NCBI RefSeq assembly: GCF_034521165.1
Contig: NZ_JAXHMV010000014.1
Location: forward strand, 124,001-188,000
Length of the DNA stretch: 64,000 nucleotides
Source of the DNA: Thiohalophilus sp.
GTDB taxonomy: Bacteria; Pseudomonadota; Gammaproteobacteria; UBA6429; Thiohalophilaceae
Direction: 5' to 3'
Numbering within the stretch: position 1 is the first letter of the stretch; each line of letters starts with the position of its first letter. Position numbers and translations under genes: made by a program. A model generated the notes under the pieces. It had not been told where the DNA came from. It was given only the letters and a program-made list of their open reading frames with translations, and did no database searches. Shown here in pieces: positions 63,033 to 64,000 of the stretch.

Positions 63033-64000
63033 GTGTACGCCCAGCATGGGCATGAACTAATGGGGTGAAAGTCCCCTGTGGGAAGATCACCGTTCATCGG
63101 GTTTCCCCCGATTGAACGCGAACCACTAGCGAATGGCAAGGGCCGATCCGCGAGGAGCGGTCTGGAGGAAGCCGCTAGCAAAACTGCGAGCTGATGAACA
63201 AGAACATCATACGAGGCGTAGGCCGAAGGCGAGTTGGCACAAGACGACGAAGCCATGTGATCTAACGGCCACCGTAAATGATGCAGCTATGCAGGGAAAG
63301 TTCATGTCCTTATCTGGGGAGATCTGCTCAACGAGCGATCGGTCAATGAACCAGTCAGGCCACTGGTCGATCAAGCCTGGGCGCAGCCGTTGCCATCGGC
63401 GGTTGCGAGCGAACGAGATGGCCACCGATAGCGCCGCCAGGGGTAACCCTGGCGGTGATTGAGCAGAAGTCAGCAACGGCCATAGTAGCCAAACGCCCGT
63501 CGTAATGGTCGGGACAGGGTGAAGGGCCTAACACCGGGAATAAAGGAGGAGCCTTGACCGACTTGAACACACGAATGCCGTCCGGCAGTGACGTGGCTCA
63601 GCGTACGGTCACGAAGCCAGCCTTTAGTGATGATCTACTCGATGCTGTCCTGCAACGGGCTAATCTCCAACAAGCCTGGAAGCAGGTTCGAGCCAACAAG
63701 GGAGCGGCGGGTATCGATGGTATGACCATCGATGAGTTTCCTGCCTGGGTAAAGGCTGGCCACTGGAGCGTGGTCGAGCAGTCGATTCGCTCGGGCGATT
63801 ATCAACCAGCGCCGGTGAGGCGGGTTGAGATCGACAAGCCGGACGGAGGCAAGCGCCAGCTTGGCATTCCGACGGTGACAGACCGAGTGATTCAGCAAGC
63901 CATTGCCCAGATCCTGATGCCCCTATTCGACCCGGGATTCTCAGCGGACAGCTACGGCTTCCGTCCGGGGCGGAACGCGCACCAGGCGGTGCGACGGGTG
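63033..64000 (+). mobile_element. Group II intron, 5' part (continues beyond the window)
   Basis: GTGTACGCCC at 63033 begins a structured non-coding stretch of about 520 bases (for example GGGTGAAAGTCCCC, GCCGCTAGC, and GTAACCCTGGCGG), followed by a reverse-transcriptase/maturase gene on the same strand. This is the layout of a bacterial retrotransposing intron. The exact 5' boundary is inferred from the GUGYG-like start. Bases 62970-63030 upstream contain a loose inverted repeat (CACACATAAC ... GTTAATGTGA), which fits introns that prefer hairpin targets; the class is not determined. Confidence 0.85.
63554..64000 (+). CDS. Group II intron reverse transcriptase/maturase (partial)
   Basis: An open frame to the window edge (149 codons seen). 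It starts at TTG 63554 behind AAAGGAGGA, or possibly ATG 63575. RT domain 0/1 sequence is clear: KGAAGIDGMT, then PVRRVEIDKPDGGKRQLGIPT, TDRVIQQAI and SYGFRPGRNAHQAV. The catalytic YADD region lies beyond the window. It should be the intron-encoded protein needed for splicing and mobility. Confidence 0.93.
   Translation, partial: MTDLNTRMPSGSDVAQRTVTKPAFSDDLLDAVLQRANLQQAWKQVRANKGAAGIDGMTIDEFPAWVKAGHWSVVEQSIRSGDYQPAPVRRVEIDKPDGGKRQLGIPTVTDRVIQQAIAQILMPLFDPGFSADSYGFRPGRNAHQAVRRV

Noticed and set aside
1..64000. tRNA or rRNA genes
   Set aside because: No cloverleaf-like or rRNA-like sequence was recognised by eye; a tRNAscan/Infernal run would be decisive.

Overview
This window is a gammaproteobacterial chromosome segment. 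The order of housekeeping genes is typical of Gammaproteobacteria: rpoE-rseA-rseB-rseC-mucD, lepA-lepB-rnc-era-recO-pdxJ, sdhCDAB-sdhE-ygfX, prfB-lysS, and cysM-rlmD. Most genes are moderately GC-rich. An S-methyl-5'-thioinosine phosphorylase (Pseudomonas type) and an RpfE-like gene beside recJ (Xanthomonas type) fit a lineage outside the Enterobacterales, perhaps purple-sulfur-bacterium related, but the genus cannot be fixed from the sequence.

Layout. 1-3.5 kb: a DUF2892 membrane protein, a Crp/Fnr regulator, SirB2, peptide deformylase and CsiV. 3.5-10.2 kb: a compact minus-strand run cysM-rlmD-CYTH-L,D-transpeptidase-nagZ-mscS-hpt-MTI phosphorylase, with a divergent HPt-only gene at the place where barA lies in relatives. 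10.9-21.7 kb: the pdxJ..lepA run, then the glutaredoxin-mucD-rseCBA-rpoE envelope-stress cluster with a probable sigma-E autoregulated promoter. 21.8-28 kb: nadB, then ygfX-sdhE-sdhB-sdhA-sdhD-sdhC. 28-30 kb: ygfZ and an HDOD gene. 50.3-60.4 kb: lysS, prfB (programmed frameshift), recJ, RpfE-like, thrC, hom, alaC. 60.6-62.7 kb: an Mth938-like gene, an unknown gene and a thioesterase-like gene. From about 63.0 kb a group II intron runs off the end.

The striking region is 30.2-50.2 kb, all on the minus strand. It starts with a type I secretion ABC transporter and ends with its HlyD adaptor. Between them lie four consecutive pairs of [small membrane-anchored protein + GHSLGG lipase]. All four lipases share a linker module. 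Only the last one is followed by a complete RTX scaffold (about 2,950 residues if one frameshift is repaired). One earlier lipase has a short, broken RTX tail, and two stop in or just after the linker with no RTX, overlapping the next small gene by ATGA. Two successive pairs are almost identical 1.55 kb tandem copies. I read this as an array of lipase toxin (or enzyme) cassettes with candidate immunity or chaperone partners, in which recombination in the linker could change the N-terminal lipase carried by one secreted RTX scaffold. Several members carry single-base indels, so part of the array is decayed, phase-variable or misassembled.

Intergenic spaces are rich in dispersed repeats: 7-bp periodic arrays (two of exactly 15 units), a GTCACGC...GTGAC family, CGCAAAG-type inverted repeats, a Pseudomonas-like REP pair, and a GC-rich palindrome inside the sdh operon. 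No rRNA, tRNA or CRISPR array was recognised.
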